DNA of 64,000 nt from Niabella sp. Its GTDB lineage: Bacteria; Bacteroidota; Bacteroidia; Chitinophagales; Chitinophagaceae. Each line of letters begins with the position of its first letter. The stretch's first letter is position 1. Below the pieces are notes generated by a model. It saw nothing but the letters and a program-made list of their open reading frames with translations. It made no database searches and was not told the DNA's origin. Made by a program: the position numbers and the translations under genes. Positions 19,110 to 27,136 of the stretch are shown piece by piece. The stretch covers positions 234,624-298,623 of the forward strand of contig NZ_JASLGT010000004.1 of the NCBI RefSeq assembly GCF_030150205.1. The letters are read 5' to 3'.

Positions 19110-19259
19110 CTGAAAACTGATGACTGATAGCTGTTCCAGGTTAGATCCGTTTCATACCCGAAGGAGATGTCAAATCTTCAAACCGCACGTCATCAACTGA
19201 TTGCTGAAAACTGATTGCTGACCACTGAAAACTGATGACTGACCACTGATAGCTGCTCA
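19110..19259 (-). repeat. Inverted copy of the heptad-plus-module repeat
   Basis: Three CTGANNN units (19110-19130) and nine in exact register (19197-19259) flank a minus-strand copy of the module seen at 17204 and 17462: reading the minus strand, TTGATGACGTGCGG, GATTTGACATCTCC, GGTATGAAACGG and ATCTAACCTGGAACAG occur in the same order. The array ends 4 bases before the stop codon of the neighbouring minus-strand gene. Confidence 0.85.
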
Positions 19260-19263
19260 CACA

Positions 19264-20460
19264 TCACCCCAATACCGGGTGCATCTTAAATTCCTTCTCC
19301 CGGTCGAAATTATAACGATAGGTGATCAGCCTCCGGCTTTTGTAAGTGCCAAGGGCTTCCGCTACATTGATCATTTTTGGATTGAATTCGCCGATCCACT
19401 GCATTTCACACAGGTCATAAATAGGCGTGCCGATCTCGTATACTCCGTTTTTAATGGTCAGCCCTTGTATCAGTTTACAGCCTTCAACGATCATATAGGC
19501 ATCGGCACCTTTTCCCTGGAATTCGGGAATAACACCAAATACCAGGCCTACAAATTTGTTGCAGGGTTTTGTTTTTTTATACCAGAGAAACTTTAGTTTA
19601 TCCAGTAGTCCGAATTTGCCGTTCAGCAATTTAAACCACTGGTTCAGGTCGGGGAGATTAAGCCAGATGCCGATGGGCTCTTTTTTATAATAGATCAGCC
19701 AGCAGATGCGCTCATCCAGTACGGCCTTCATGCTCTGGAACATTTTGCGGGCTACTTTCTCTTCCATTTGTTTAAGCCCCCCATGACCGGCCCAGGCTTT
19801 GTTATAAACAGTAGTAAAGTCCCGGGCATATTTATCAAGGTTGTTCTTTTTGATATTGTCTGAAGAGTAATCCGGATCTGCAGCCAGCATTGCATGCCGC
19901 TGATAAAATTTTTCCTGCACCCGGTCTTTTACACGCAGGGTAAAACAGGCCTGGTAGAAAAAGGGTTTGAATCCATAGGTTTCAAACAGCTCCTTATAAT
20001 AGGGCTGGTTATAATTCATACAATACAGCGGCGGCTCAAAACCTTCCGACAGCAAACCCCACCATTTGTCGCGTTCTCCAAAATTGATGGGCCCGTCCAT
20101 GGCCGTCATACCGCGTTCCTCCAGCCATTTCTTTGCCGTATCCAGCAACCGGTTGGCTGCCTCCTGGTTATGGATACAATCAAAAAAGCCCACACCACCC
20201 ACCGGCCCATCATCGCCCTTGGTCTTATACTTTTTATTTACAAATGCAGCGATGCGGCCAATAAGGTTCCCCTGGTCATCTTTTAAGATCCAGCGGATGG
20301 CTTCGCCAAAACGGAAGGCTTTGTTTTGTGCTGGGTTAAATACCTCTTCCACATCCTTATCCAGCGGCCGTACATAATTGGGGTCGTTTTTATTGATCTG
20401 TACATTCACCACCAGGAATGCTTTTGCCTGTGCGGCTGTTGTTACTTCTTCCAGTATCAT
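19264..20460 (-). CDS. GNAT-like acyltransferase-fold protein of unknown substrate
   Basis: 398 residues, no signal peptide, so cytoplasmic. The layout suggests two GNAT-like halves: an early part with RWILKDDQGNLIGRIAAFVNK and GGVGFFDCIHNQEAANRLL, and a later part with ICWLIYYKKEPIGIWLNLPD and VIPEFQGKGADAYMI, which resembles the acetyl-CoA-binding Q/RxxGxG/A loop. Similar proteins of about 390 residues are common in Bacteroidota and usually listed only as hypothetical or GNAT-like. The ATG at 20460 lies 5 bases after a clear -7 element, suggesting a leaderless or nearly leaderless transcript. Confidence 0.75.
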   Translation of the reverse strand: MILEEVTTAAQAKAFLVVNVQINKNDPNYVRPLDKDVEEVFNPAQNKAFRFGEAIRWILKDDQGNLIGRIAAFVNKKYKTKGDDGPVGGVGFFDCIHNQEAANRLLDTAKKWLEERGMTAMDGPINFGERDKWWGLLSEGFEPPLYCMNYNQPYYKELFETYGFKPFFYQACFTLRVKDRVQEKFYQRHAMLAADPDYSSDNIKKNNLDKYARDFTTVYNKAWAGHGGLKQMEEKVARKMFQSMKAVLDERICWLIYYKKEPIGIWLNLPDLNQWFKLLNGKFGLLDKLKFLWYKKTKPCNKFVGLVFGVIPEFQGKGADAYMIVEGCKLIQGLTIKNGVYEIGTPIYDLCEMQWIGEFNPKMINVAEALGTYKSRRLITYRYNFDREKEFKMHPVLG

Positions 20461-20464
20461 CCGG

Positions 20465-20472
20465 CAAAATTA
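20465..20472 (-). promoter_or_regulatory. -7 promoter element TAATTTTG of the GNAT-like gene
   Basis: The minus strand reads TAATTTTG, matching TAnnTTTG, 4 bases before the ATG at 20460. A T-rich -33 candidate (TTTTC) lies about 18 bases further upstream. Confidence 0.55.
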
Positions 20473-20485
20473 TCGTTTCATGAAC

Positions 20486-20555
20486 AATTTGAAAATTTGA
20501 AAATGTGGAAATGTGGGAATGTGGGAATGTGGAAATATGAAAATGTGAAAATGGT
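20486..20555 (+). repeat. Purine-rich 8-base-period repeat
   Basis: A run of ATGTGGAA/ATGTGGGA-type units (period mostly 8) with almost no C. A related tract lies between atpD and atpC. Confidence 0.75.
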
Positions 20556-20622
20556 TGATAGTTAATAGACACTCGATCTGTAAGTATGAAACCGGGAGCC
20601 AACCTTAAACCTGGGACGGGTT

Positions 20623-20793
20623 TCAGTCTTTAGCGATCAGGGGTCAGTTTTCAGCAATCAGTTATCAGTTGATGGCGTTCAGTTTGATGATTTGACATCT
20701 GCACCGGGTAAGAAACGGATCTGACCTGGAACGGGTTTCAGTTTTCAGTCTTCAGCGATCAGTCTTCAGTGATCAGTGATCAGCTTTCAGTTG
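20623..20793 (+). repeat. Heptad arrays with a module copy
   Basis: Seven TCAGNNN units (20623-20671) run into a copy of the module (TTGATGGCGTTCAG, GATTTGACATCTGCACC, ATCTGACCTGGAAC) and then eight more units in exact register (20738-20793). The gap 20461-20895 holds this, the purine-rich repeat and no gene. Confidence 0.85.
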
Positions 20794-20895
20794 ATATGGC
20801 CGGGGATGCGGTTCCTGCATCAAACGAAATCCCCGTCTTCCAGGTCTTCCTTTTCCCTGAAACCCGACGTGAAACGTTGAACTTTAAACCTGGAA

Positions 20896-22662
20896 CTAGA
20901 TCTTCACCCGCTTTAAACTGTCTTGTTTTAATTGCGCCTTCCGTTCCAGCTCTTTTTGCCGTACCGAATCTTTGATGTGCTGTATACTATCCCTTACCGC
21001 CTTCTGACGGCTCCAGGTGGTACCTACGCTGTTCAGGAACATCTTTTTGGCAATAATGGCATCATGACCGTAAATATCCTCGCGGAAATTGAGCCGGTCG
21101 TTATCGTCTACCCAGGCCGTAAAATAAGTGATGAGCACCGGTATTGGCCGTTTTACGCGCACAAATTTCTCCTTGCCGCTGTTCATGGCCGAATCGATCT
21201 TTTGTGTGCTCCATTTGGCGGTATCACTAAGTACATACTCCGCAAATTTTGCAGGCTCTTTCAGGCGGATACATCCATGACTGAAGCTGCGTTTGTCCCT
21301 GTTGAATAAACTTTTTGCGGGGGAGTCGTGAAAATAAATATCGTAGCTGTTGGGAAACAGGAATTTTACCAGGCCCAGTGAATTCCAGGGGCCGGGCTTC
21401 TGGCGCACCTGGCCGTTTACGATCTCCATATGATTGCGCTCCAGGTAGGCTTCACTGGGGCGGCCGCCCATTTCTTTTTTCACAATACTGGTAGGTACAT
21501 TCCAGTAGGGGCTGAATACCACGGTTTTCAACAAGCCCGTAAACACGGTGGTATTATTACTTTCTTTTCCTACCACCACATCCATATCCCAGGCCGGGTG
21601 CCCGTTTTCATACACATGCATTTTATACTCCGGAATATTTACCATAATGGCCCGGCCGGAGTCGCGGGTTTCAATGGGGATCCAGCGCATCCGCTCCATA
21701 TTGATCAGGATCTGCTGAATGCGCTCATCCACCGATACGTTCAGGTCTTTCAAAAAGGTTTTTCCTGCTTTTCCATCCGGTTTGTAACCATATACTTCTT
21801 TTATGGCATTTACAGCTTCGGACAGGGTCGTGTCATATACATTGGTAAAAGTGCTGTCTTCCCCTTCAAGGAATCCTTCGGTTTTCAACCGCTTTTTTAA
21901 TGTGAGCACGGCACCATCCTTATAACCTGTTTTCATTTCCTCTACCTTACTGTTTACACGCGGCCAGCCGCCGGCATCCTTTATGGCTTTGTACTGCTGC
22001 AGTTTTTTCCGCAGGGCGGTGTACTGGGGGTTGCGGGGAGCAAAGGCTTCCGAAAACTGGCCTTTTGCCGAAATCACCGAGTCGAGCATGGCCTCCAGGG
22101 TCAGTTTTTTCTTTGGAATATACCATTCCAGGGTCTTCATGTCGAAATTTGGATCATAGGCGTTTGCATGATCCGCGTAGAGGTAAAAATATTTGGTAAG
22201 CGATAGCTCCAGGTGCTGGAAAGCAGAGTCGTTTTTGACGGTTACCGATTCACGGGAGGTGATCAGTGCCTCCATCTTCGAGCTAAAGGCTTTATTATAA
22301 ACAGATGAATCCTTCGAGTAATTGAGATAGTTTTTCAGCAGGTTCCAGAAGGAAATGGTATGTTCGGGGATCCCTTCCGGAGAAAACCAGGCATACTGAT
22401 AATTACGGCTGTTGTAAAAACTTTTAATCCGGTTCACCAGGGTATCACTCAGGGTGTCGGCCGCAAAGAACTGGTTTACAAGGCTGCTGTCGATAAACAA
22501 CTGGTTAAAGGCGTTGCTGGTATCAATGGTAATATCTACCTTGGTTACCGGCTTTTCCACGCGGATGACCTTTTCCCGTTCTTTTTTTTCAACATCTTTA
22601 CACGAAATAATGCCCAGCAACATTAAAAATGTCAGGGGAAGCACCAATTTTCTGATAGTCAT
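20896..22662 (-). CDS. Murein L,D-transpeptidase (YkuD / YcbB-like) lipoprotein
   Basis: About 588 residues from the ATG at 22662 (MTIRKLVLPLTF), giving a lipoprotein signal with lipobox GIISC (Cys 21); an in-frame start 12 bases earlier is also possible. The order is N-terminal helical scaffold, a peptidoglycan-binding-like segment (LTLKKRLKTEGF, then VNAIKEVYGYKPDGKAG), and the YkuD catalytic domain with the active-site Cys in SFSHGCIRL (about 459-465). The layout matches YcbB-type L,D-transpeptidases that make 3-3 cross-links or attach proteins to the cell wall. The C-terminal tail is very rich in Lys, Arg and Gln. Single gene; its stop faces a repeat-filled gap. Confidence 0.9.
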   Translation of the reverse strand: MTIRKLVLPLTFLMLLGIISCKDVEKKEREKVIRVEKPVTKVDITIDTSNAFNQLFIDSSLVNQFFAADTLSDTLVNRIKSFYNSRNYQYAWFSPEGIPEHTISFWNLLKNYLNYSKDSSVYNKAFSSKMEALITSRESVTVKNDSAFQHLELSLTKYFYLYADHANAYDPNFDMKTLEWYIPKKKLTLEAMLDSVISAKGQFSEAFAPRNPQYTALRKKLQQYKAIKDAGGWPRVNSKVEEMKTGYKDGAVLTLKKRLKTEGFLEGEDSTFTNVYDTTLSEAVNAIKEVYGYKPDGKAGKTFLKDLNVSVDERIQQILINMERMRWIPIETRDSGRAIMVNIPEYKMHVYENGHPAWDMDVVVGKESNNTTVFTGLLKTVVFSPYWNVPTSIVKKEMGGRPSEAYLERNHMEIVNGQVRQKPGPWNSLGLVKFLFPNSYDIYFHDSPAKSLFNRDKRSFSHGCIRLKEPAKFAEYVLSDTAKWSTQKIDSAMNSGKEKFVRVKRPIPVLITYFTAWVDDNDRLNFREDIYGHDAIIAKKMFLNSVGTTWSRQKAVRDSIQHIKDSVRQKELERKAQLKQDSLKRVKI

Positions 22663-22924
22663 CGGATTAATCAATTATTGTTAAAAGCGGTAGTAATTTA
22701 CAAAACTTATCGAATGTTTGTTGCGGGTAACGGAATTGAAGGGTAAAAGAAGTGCCTCGAAACCGTCAAAAGGCTCCTTCCGCGGGCAATGTTTTTCATC
22801 ATTCTCAATAAGTTTAATGTGTTTATGTTCCGCAAAAATACGCGCTGAGTATCGATAAAAACGTTTTTTCCACAGGTTATTAATAATTCTTTGCGTCCGC
22901 GTTATTTATTTTAGGGATAAACCT

Positions 22925-22932
22925 TACTTTTG
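22925..22932 (+). promoter_or_regulatory. -7 promoter element TACTTTTG of atpD
   Basis: TACTTTTG matches TAnnTTTG and lies 36 bases before the atpD ATG, giving a leader of about 33 bases. No convincing TTTG -33 element is at the usual distance; T-rich sequence is present around 22905. The rest of 22663-22968 shows no gene. Confidence 0.6.
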
Positions 22933-22968
22933 CAGCCTCAAATAAAACCTTATATTTCAATATTGAAT

Positions 22969-24462
22969 ATGGCAAACGCAGGTAAAGTAAAACAGGTGAT
23001 CGGCGCGGTAATCGACGTTCAGTTTGATGGTACGCTTCCCGAAATTTATAACGCATTGGAACTCACGAAAGAAAATGGTGATACCCTGGTGTTAGAGGTG
23101 CAACAGCACCTGGGAGAAGACAGCGTGCGTACCATTGCTATGGACGGTACAGAAGGACTTGTTCGGGGTACCGAAGTGCGCGATACCGGTAGAGCAATTA
23201 CCATGCCTACAGGTGAAGCGATCAAAGGACGTCTGTTTAATGTAACCGGTGACGCAATTGATGGTCTGCCTGCTGTTTCAAAAGCAAATGGCCGCCCCAT
23301 CCACGCTATGCCGCCGGCCTTCGAGAACCTGAGCACGGCAACGGAAGTGTTGTTTACCGGTATTAAGGTAATCGACCTGATCGAGCCATACGCAAAAGGA
23401 GGTAAAATTGGTTTATTTGGAGGTGCAGGAGTAGGTAAAACCGTATTGATCCAGGAATTGATCAACAACATCGCAAAAGGACACGGTGGTTTATCCGTGT
23501 TTGCAGGGGTGGGAGAGCGTACCCGTGAAGGAAATGACCTGATGCGTGAAATGATCGAAGCCGGCATTATGAAATATGGTGAGGCGTTTAAACACAGCAT
23601 GGAAGAAGGTGGCTGGGACCTGAGCAAGGTAAACCAGGAAGAGCTGGCCGAATCCAAAGCTACATTCGTATTTGGTCAGATGAACGAACCTCCGGGTGCA
23701 CGGGCACGTGTGGCGCTGAGCGGTTTAACCATTGCCGAATATTTCCGGGATGGAGATGGCGAAGGAAAAGGAAAGGATATCCTGTTCTTCGTGGATAATA
23801 TCTTCCGTTTCACACAGGCCGGATCTGAGGTATCGGCGTTGCTGGGCCGTATGCCCTCGGCGGTGGGATACCAGCCAACACTGGCTACAGAAATGGGATT
23901 GATGCAGGAGCGGATCACTTCTACAAAAAGCGGTTCTATTACCTCCGTACAGGCGGTTTATGTACCTGCGGATGACCTTACGGATCCGGCGCCGGCAACA
24001 ACCTTTGCCCACCTGGATGCTACCACCGTATTAAGCCGTAAAATTGCCGATTTGGGTATTTACCCGGCAGTGGATCCCCTGGATTCTACTTCCCGTATCC
24101 TGATGCCGCAGGTGGTAGGTGATGCACACTACGAGTGCGCCAACCGCGTAAAACGGATCTTACAGCGTTATAAAGAATTACAGGACATCATCGCCATCCT
24201 GGGTATGGATGAGCTGAGTGATGAAGATAAAATGACCGTGTCCCGTGCACGTAAAGTACAGCGTTTCCTTTCGCAGCCCTTCCACGTGGCAGAAGCCTTT
24301 ACCGGTTTGAAAGGAGTACTGGTACCCATCGACGAAACCATCCGCGGATTTAACATGATCATGGACGGTGAAGTAGATGAGTATCCTGAGGCGGCTTTCA
24401 ACCTTGTTGGTAATATTGATGACGCCATCGAGAAAGGAAAGAAATTACTGGCACAGGCTTAA
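22969..24462 (+). CDS. atpD: ATP synthase F1 subunit beta
   Basis: 497 residues; the ATG at 22969 (MANAGKVKQVIGAVIDVQF) matches the normal family start and lies downstream of the -7 element. The catalytic subunit of F1: Walker A GGAGVGKTV (about 151-159), GERTREGNDL, Walker B LFFVDNIFRF, the ALLGRMPSAVGYQPT segment, TSTKSGSITSVQA, and DELSDEDK near the end. It hydrolyses or makes ATP at the beta/alpha interface. Only atpC follows; the other ATP synthase genes are not in the window, an arrangement common in Bacteroidota. Confidence 0.98.
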   Translation: MANAGKVKQVIGAVIDVQFDGTLPEIYNALELTKENGDTLVLEVQQHLGEDSVRTIAMDGTEGLVRGTEVRDTGRAITMPTGEAIKGRLFNVTGDAIDGLPAVSKANGRPIHAMPPAFENLSTATEVLFTGIKVIDLIEPYAKGGKIGLFGGAGVGKTVLIQELINNIAKGHGGLSVFAGVGERTREGNDLMREMIEAGIMKYGEAFKHSMEEGGWDLSKVNQEELAESKATFVFGQMNEPPGARARVALSGLTIAEYFRDGDGEGKGKDILFFVDNIFRFTQAGSEVSALLGRMPSAVGYQPTLATEMGLMQERITSTKSGSITSVQAVYVPADDLTDPAPATTFAHLDATTVLSRKIADLGIYPAVDPLDSTSRILMPQVVGDAHYECANRVKRILQRYKELQDIIAILGMDELSDEDKMTVSRARKVQRFLSQPFHVAEAFTGLKGVLVPIDETIRGFNMIMDGEVDEYPEAAFNLVGNIDDAIEKGKKLLAQA

Positions 24463-24467
24463 TAAAA

Positions 24468-24562
24468 TGTGGGAATTTGTAAATATGAAAATGTGGAAAT
24501 AAGCCGCATGATCACATAGACATTATCACATTCCTCACATTCACACATTATCACATTTGTAA
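24468..24562 (+). repeat. Purine/pyrimidine inverted repeat between atpD and atpC
   Basis: The 101-base gap has an A/G-rich left half (AAATGTGGGAATTTG, GAAAATGTGGAAAT) and a C/T-rich right half (ACATTATCACATTCC, ACACATTATCACATTT) that are roughly reverse complements, so the intercistronic RNA could fold into an imperfect hairpin. Confidence 0.6.
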
Positions 24563-24563
24563 C

Positions 24564-24818
24564 ATGCAATTAGAAATATTAACTCCCGAAAAAAAGGTCT
24601 ACAGCGGTGATGTTTACGGTGTGCAAATGCCCGGAATCTCCGGCTCATTTGAAATCCTGGACAAACATGCGCCAATGATTGCCGCCTTACAGGAAGGCAA
24701 ACTGAAGATCTTAAAGGACCGCAATAACAGCTCCAGCTATTTTCAGATCCAGAGCGGATTTGTAGAGGTGCTGAACAATAAGGTAACGGTGCTTATAGAA
24801 GGAGCCCGGTCTTTGTAA
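24564..24818 (+). CDS. atpC: ATP synthase F1 subunit epsilon, short form
   Basis: 84 residues: MQLEILTPEKKVYSGDV, then MPGISGSFEILDKHAPMIAALQEGKLKI, the N-terminal beta-sandwich of the epsilon subunit. It stops where the C-terminal helical hairpin would begin; family members in many bacteria are 130-140 residues long. The short form is usual in Bacteroidota, not a truncation by mutation, as no frame continues after the stop. The epsilon helical domain inhibits ATP hydrolysis elsewhere, so this enzyme must lack that control. Second gene of the operon, followed by a terminator. Confidence 0.95.
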   Translation: MQLEILTPEKKVYSGDVYGVQMPGISGSFEILDKHAPMIAALQEGKLKILKDRNNSSSYFQIQSGFVEVLNNKVTVLIEGARSL

Positions 24819-24840
24819 AAAAACAGAAGTCTTTTATACA

Positions 24841-24866
24841 GCCCGTTCTTTGGAGCGGGCTTTTTT
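24841..24866 (+). terminator. Intrinsic terminator of atpD-atpC
   Basis: GCCCGTTC (24841-24848) pairs with GAGCGGGC (24853-24860; one G-U), loop TTTG, then six Ts. It ends the atp unit. The remaining 300 bases to the gldK start show no gene and no firm promoter element. Confidence 0.88.
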
Positions 24867-25172
24867 GTGCAATATTGTGATTATCCGGAGCGAATAACGT
24901 ATGAATGTGGCCGGTGCTCTTTTTATGCGCTTCCAGGTCCGGAATGCTCCGTATCCATCATTTTTTCCCGGACTGCCGCTGCCCGGATCTGATAAATACA
25001 CGAAAAACAGCTACTTTTTTTTCACCTGTTTATGTACCCCAAACAGGGTATGATTTTGATTGCCATCGCGTTCCGGTGAAAAAACTTTCCTGTTTTTTGT
25101 AAAAGAGGGTTAATTTGCCCGTATTCTGGCAGACATTTTGCGAATCAAAAGTTTTTAAACCTAAATCTTCCC

Positions 25173-26408
25173 ATGAGGAATCATCTTCTTTTTTTCATTG
25201 TTGCCTCCTTCCTGTGTTTTCACTCATATGCTCAGAAAAGTGTTAGTTTAAGAAAAGTTGTAGGGAAAAAGTCCGAAATTGGCTCCACGCTGCCTATGTC
25301 GGTAGTAGAAATCCCAACCGGAACCTTTATCATGGGAAATCATGGCGATTCTACTTCGCCCACCAGCCAGGACCAGCAACGTCCTGTGTTGATCAGTGGC
25401 TTTTATATGTCGGCCACGGAGGTAACCAATGCGCAGTACCGTGAATTTGTGGAATGGGTGCGCGACTCCATTGCGGCAAAACGCCTGGGCGGACAGTATG
25501 TTTCTATCGTTGGCAACGACAGCGCTGTTAACTGGAAAATGGCTTCCCGCATCAATTATGCCGATCCGGCCATCCTTTCGCAACTGGGCGACCTGGTGCT
25601 GGACCCCTCCAAAACCATTAGTCAGAAACGCATGCTGGACCCGGATAAGCTGATTTATGCACTAGAAGGGTTTAACTACCAGGAGGCGGCAAAAAGGGAG
25701 AATAAAGGCCGGGATGCAAAGGATTTCGTATACCGCTATACCGTTCAGGTATACCCGGATACCCTCGCCTGGATGCGGGATTTCGGATATTCCAACAACG
25801 AGCAGATGGCCGTGAATTATTTCAGCAGTGCCAAATACCAGAATTACCCGGTTGTGGGGGTAAGCTGGAAACAGGCCAGTGCCTATTGCGACTGGATGAC
25901 CAAGCATAAGATCCTGGCACAGCAATCGAAAAACAGGGGCAATGCGGGAGGAAAGGCAAGGCTTCCAACAGAGGCTGAATGGGAATATGCGGCCAGTTTA
26001 AATAATAAAGGCGCCGGAAAAAAGGAAAGTAGCACAAAGGATGCATCGAACGACGAAATCGGCAATAACACGAAGACCGCCATACCCGGGGAGGGAAAGA
26101 TCTTTCCGGTATATGTAAGGGGCGCTAAAAAGGGTGATTTCGGGTTGTTTAACCTGGCGGATAATGTTTCCGAATGGACCACCACCTCCTATTATGAAGG
26201 CGGGGAGAACTTTCAGAACCGTTTTAACCCCGATATTCAATGGGGTACACCCGAATCGGAGTCGCGGGCGCAACGGCGGAAAGTGATCCGGGGCGGCAGC
26301 TGGAAAGATACGCCCACGTTCATGACTACGGAGAACCGTTCCTTTGAAGACCTGGATGCATCGCATTCCTACCTGGGATTCCGCATAGTGGTGAACCTCC
26401 CGGAATAA
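25173..26408 (+). CDS. gldK: Type IX secretion/gliding protein GldK (PorK)
   Basis: 411 residues. GldK/PorK forms, with GldN/PorN, the periplasmic ring of the type IX secretion system under the outer membrane. It has the FGE-sulfatase-like fold of the family: VEIPTGTFIMGNHGDS, GFYMSATEVTNAQYREF, YPVVGVSWKQASAYCDW, ARLPTEAEWEYAA, NVSEWTTTSYYEG and a late KVIRGGSWKD plus SYLGFRIV. The N-terminus (MRNHLLFFIVASFLCFHSYAQ) looks like a signal-peptidase-I signal; the only Cys, at residue 15, has no proper lipobox, whereas GldK is described as a lipoprotein in other species. First gene of the gldKLMN operon. Confidence 0.95.
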   Translation: MRNHLLFFIVASFLCFHSYAQKSVSLRKVVGKKSEIGSTLPMSVVEIPTGTFIMGNHGDSTSPTSQDQQRPVLISGFYMSATEVTNAQYREFVEWVRDSIAAKRLGGQYVSIVGNDSAVNWKMASRINYADPAILSQLGDLVLDPSKTISQKRMLDPDKLIYALEGFNYQEAAKRENKGRDAKDFVYRYTVQVYPDTLAWMRDFGYSNNEQMAVNYFSSAKYQNYPVVGVSWKQASAYCDWMTKHKILAQQSKNRGNAGGKARLPTEAEWEYAASLNNKGAGKKESSTKDASNDEIGNNTKTAIPGEGKIFPVYVRGAKKGDFGLFNLADNVSEWTTTSYYEGGENFQNRFNPDIQWGTPESESRAQRRKVIRGGSWKDTPTFMTTENRSFEDLDASHSYLGFRIVVNLPE

Positions 26409-26454
26409 TCAATTTGTATTTCATCAAACAATTTATCAATAAAATTTAGCGTGT

Positions 26455-27090
26455 ATGGCTGTTGAAAAAGTTCGACCGATAGACAGATACCTGGAGATCT
26501 TTTATTCATTGGGTGCTGTTCCCGTATTGCTGGGAGTGTTGTTTAAGCTTACCGGAACTTCCCCGTTCGGAGATCCCAATGTCTGGCTGCAGATCGGGTT
26601 ATATACCGAGGTGCTGGTATTCCTGAGCTTTGGTTTGATGTACCTGTTTAATCCCCCGCAAAAAGTAGATGAGATGGGGAATCCCACCGGTGCGGAAGAC
26701 ACCGTTGCTGTGAAAAAGATAATGGCGAAGGACAGTGCCCTGGTTTCTGTTGATGAAATGCTGAAGGCTGCCGATATTACGCCGGAGAACCTGGGACGGT
26801 TAAGTACCGGTTTCAAAAGCCTGGAGGCCAATATCAACCGGATCAGTCATGCATCCGAAAGCATCGTGGATACAGAAGAATACGCCCGGCAGATCAAGCA
26901 GGCCAGCGCTTCCATCAGCCAGATGAATATGTATTATAAAAAGCTGGCGGAAACTTCCGACGCATTGGTAAACAGCGCAGAGGATGCAAAGAGTACCCAG
27001 AAGGAGATCGCGGATCTTTCAAAAAATCTTGCCCGGCTGAACCAGATGTACAGTGGCATGATTGCCGCTATGCAAATGAAGAACGGATAA
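26455..27090 (+). CDS. gldL: Type IX secretion motor protein GldL (PorL)
   Basis: 211 residues. Inner-membrane proton-driven motor component. Two membrane segments are visible near the N-terminus (IFYSLGAVPVLLGVLFKLTG and GLYTEVLVFLSFGLMYLF), followed by a long cytoplasmic helical region with Ser/Asn/Gln-rich coiled-coil stretches. Lies 46 bases after gldK and 46 bases before gldM, in the standard order. Confidence 0.96.
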   Translation: MAVEKVRPIDRYLEIFYSLGAVPVLLGVLFKLTGTSPFGDPNVWLQIGLYTEVLVFLSFGLMYLFNPPQKVDEMGNPTGAEDTVAVKKIMAKDSALVSVDEMLKAADITPENLGRLSTGFKSLEANINRISHASESIVDTEEYARQIKQASASISQMNMYYKKLAETSDALVNSAEDAKSTQKEIADLSKNLARLNQMYSGMIAAMQMKNG

Positions 27091-27136
27091 TTCGTTCATC
27101 CCGTAATTTATCAAAATCACGTAAACGAATTCTATT

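Noticed and set aside
24819..25172. Firm promoter for gldK
   Set aside because: TTAATTTG (25110-25117) has one mismatch and the nearest TTTG is only 10 bases away, so no confident call was made.
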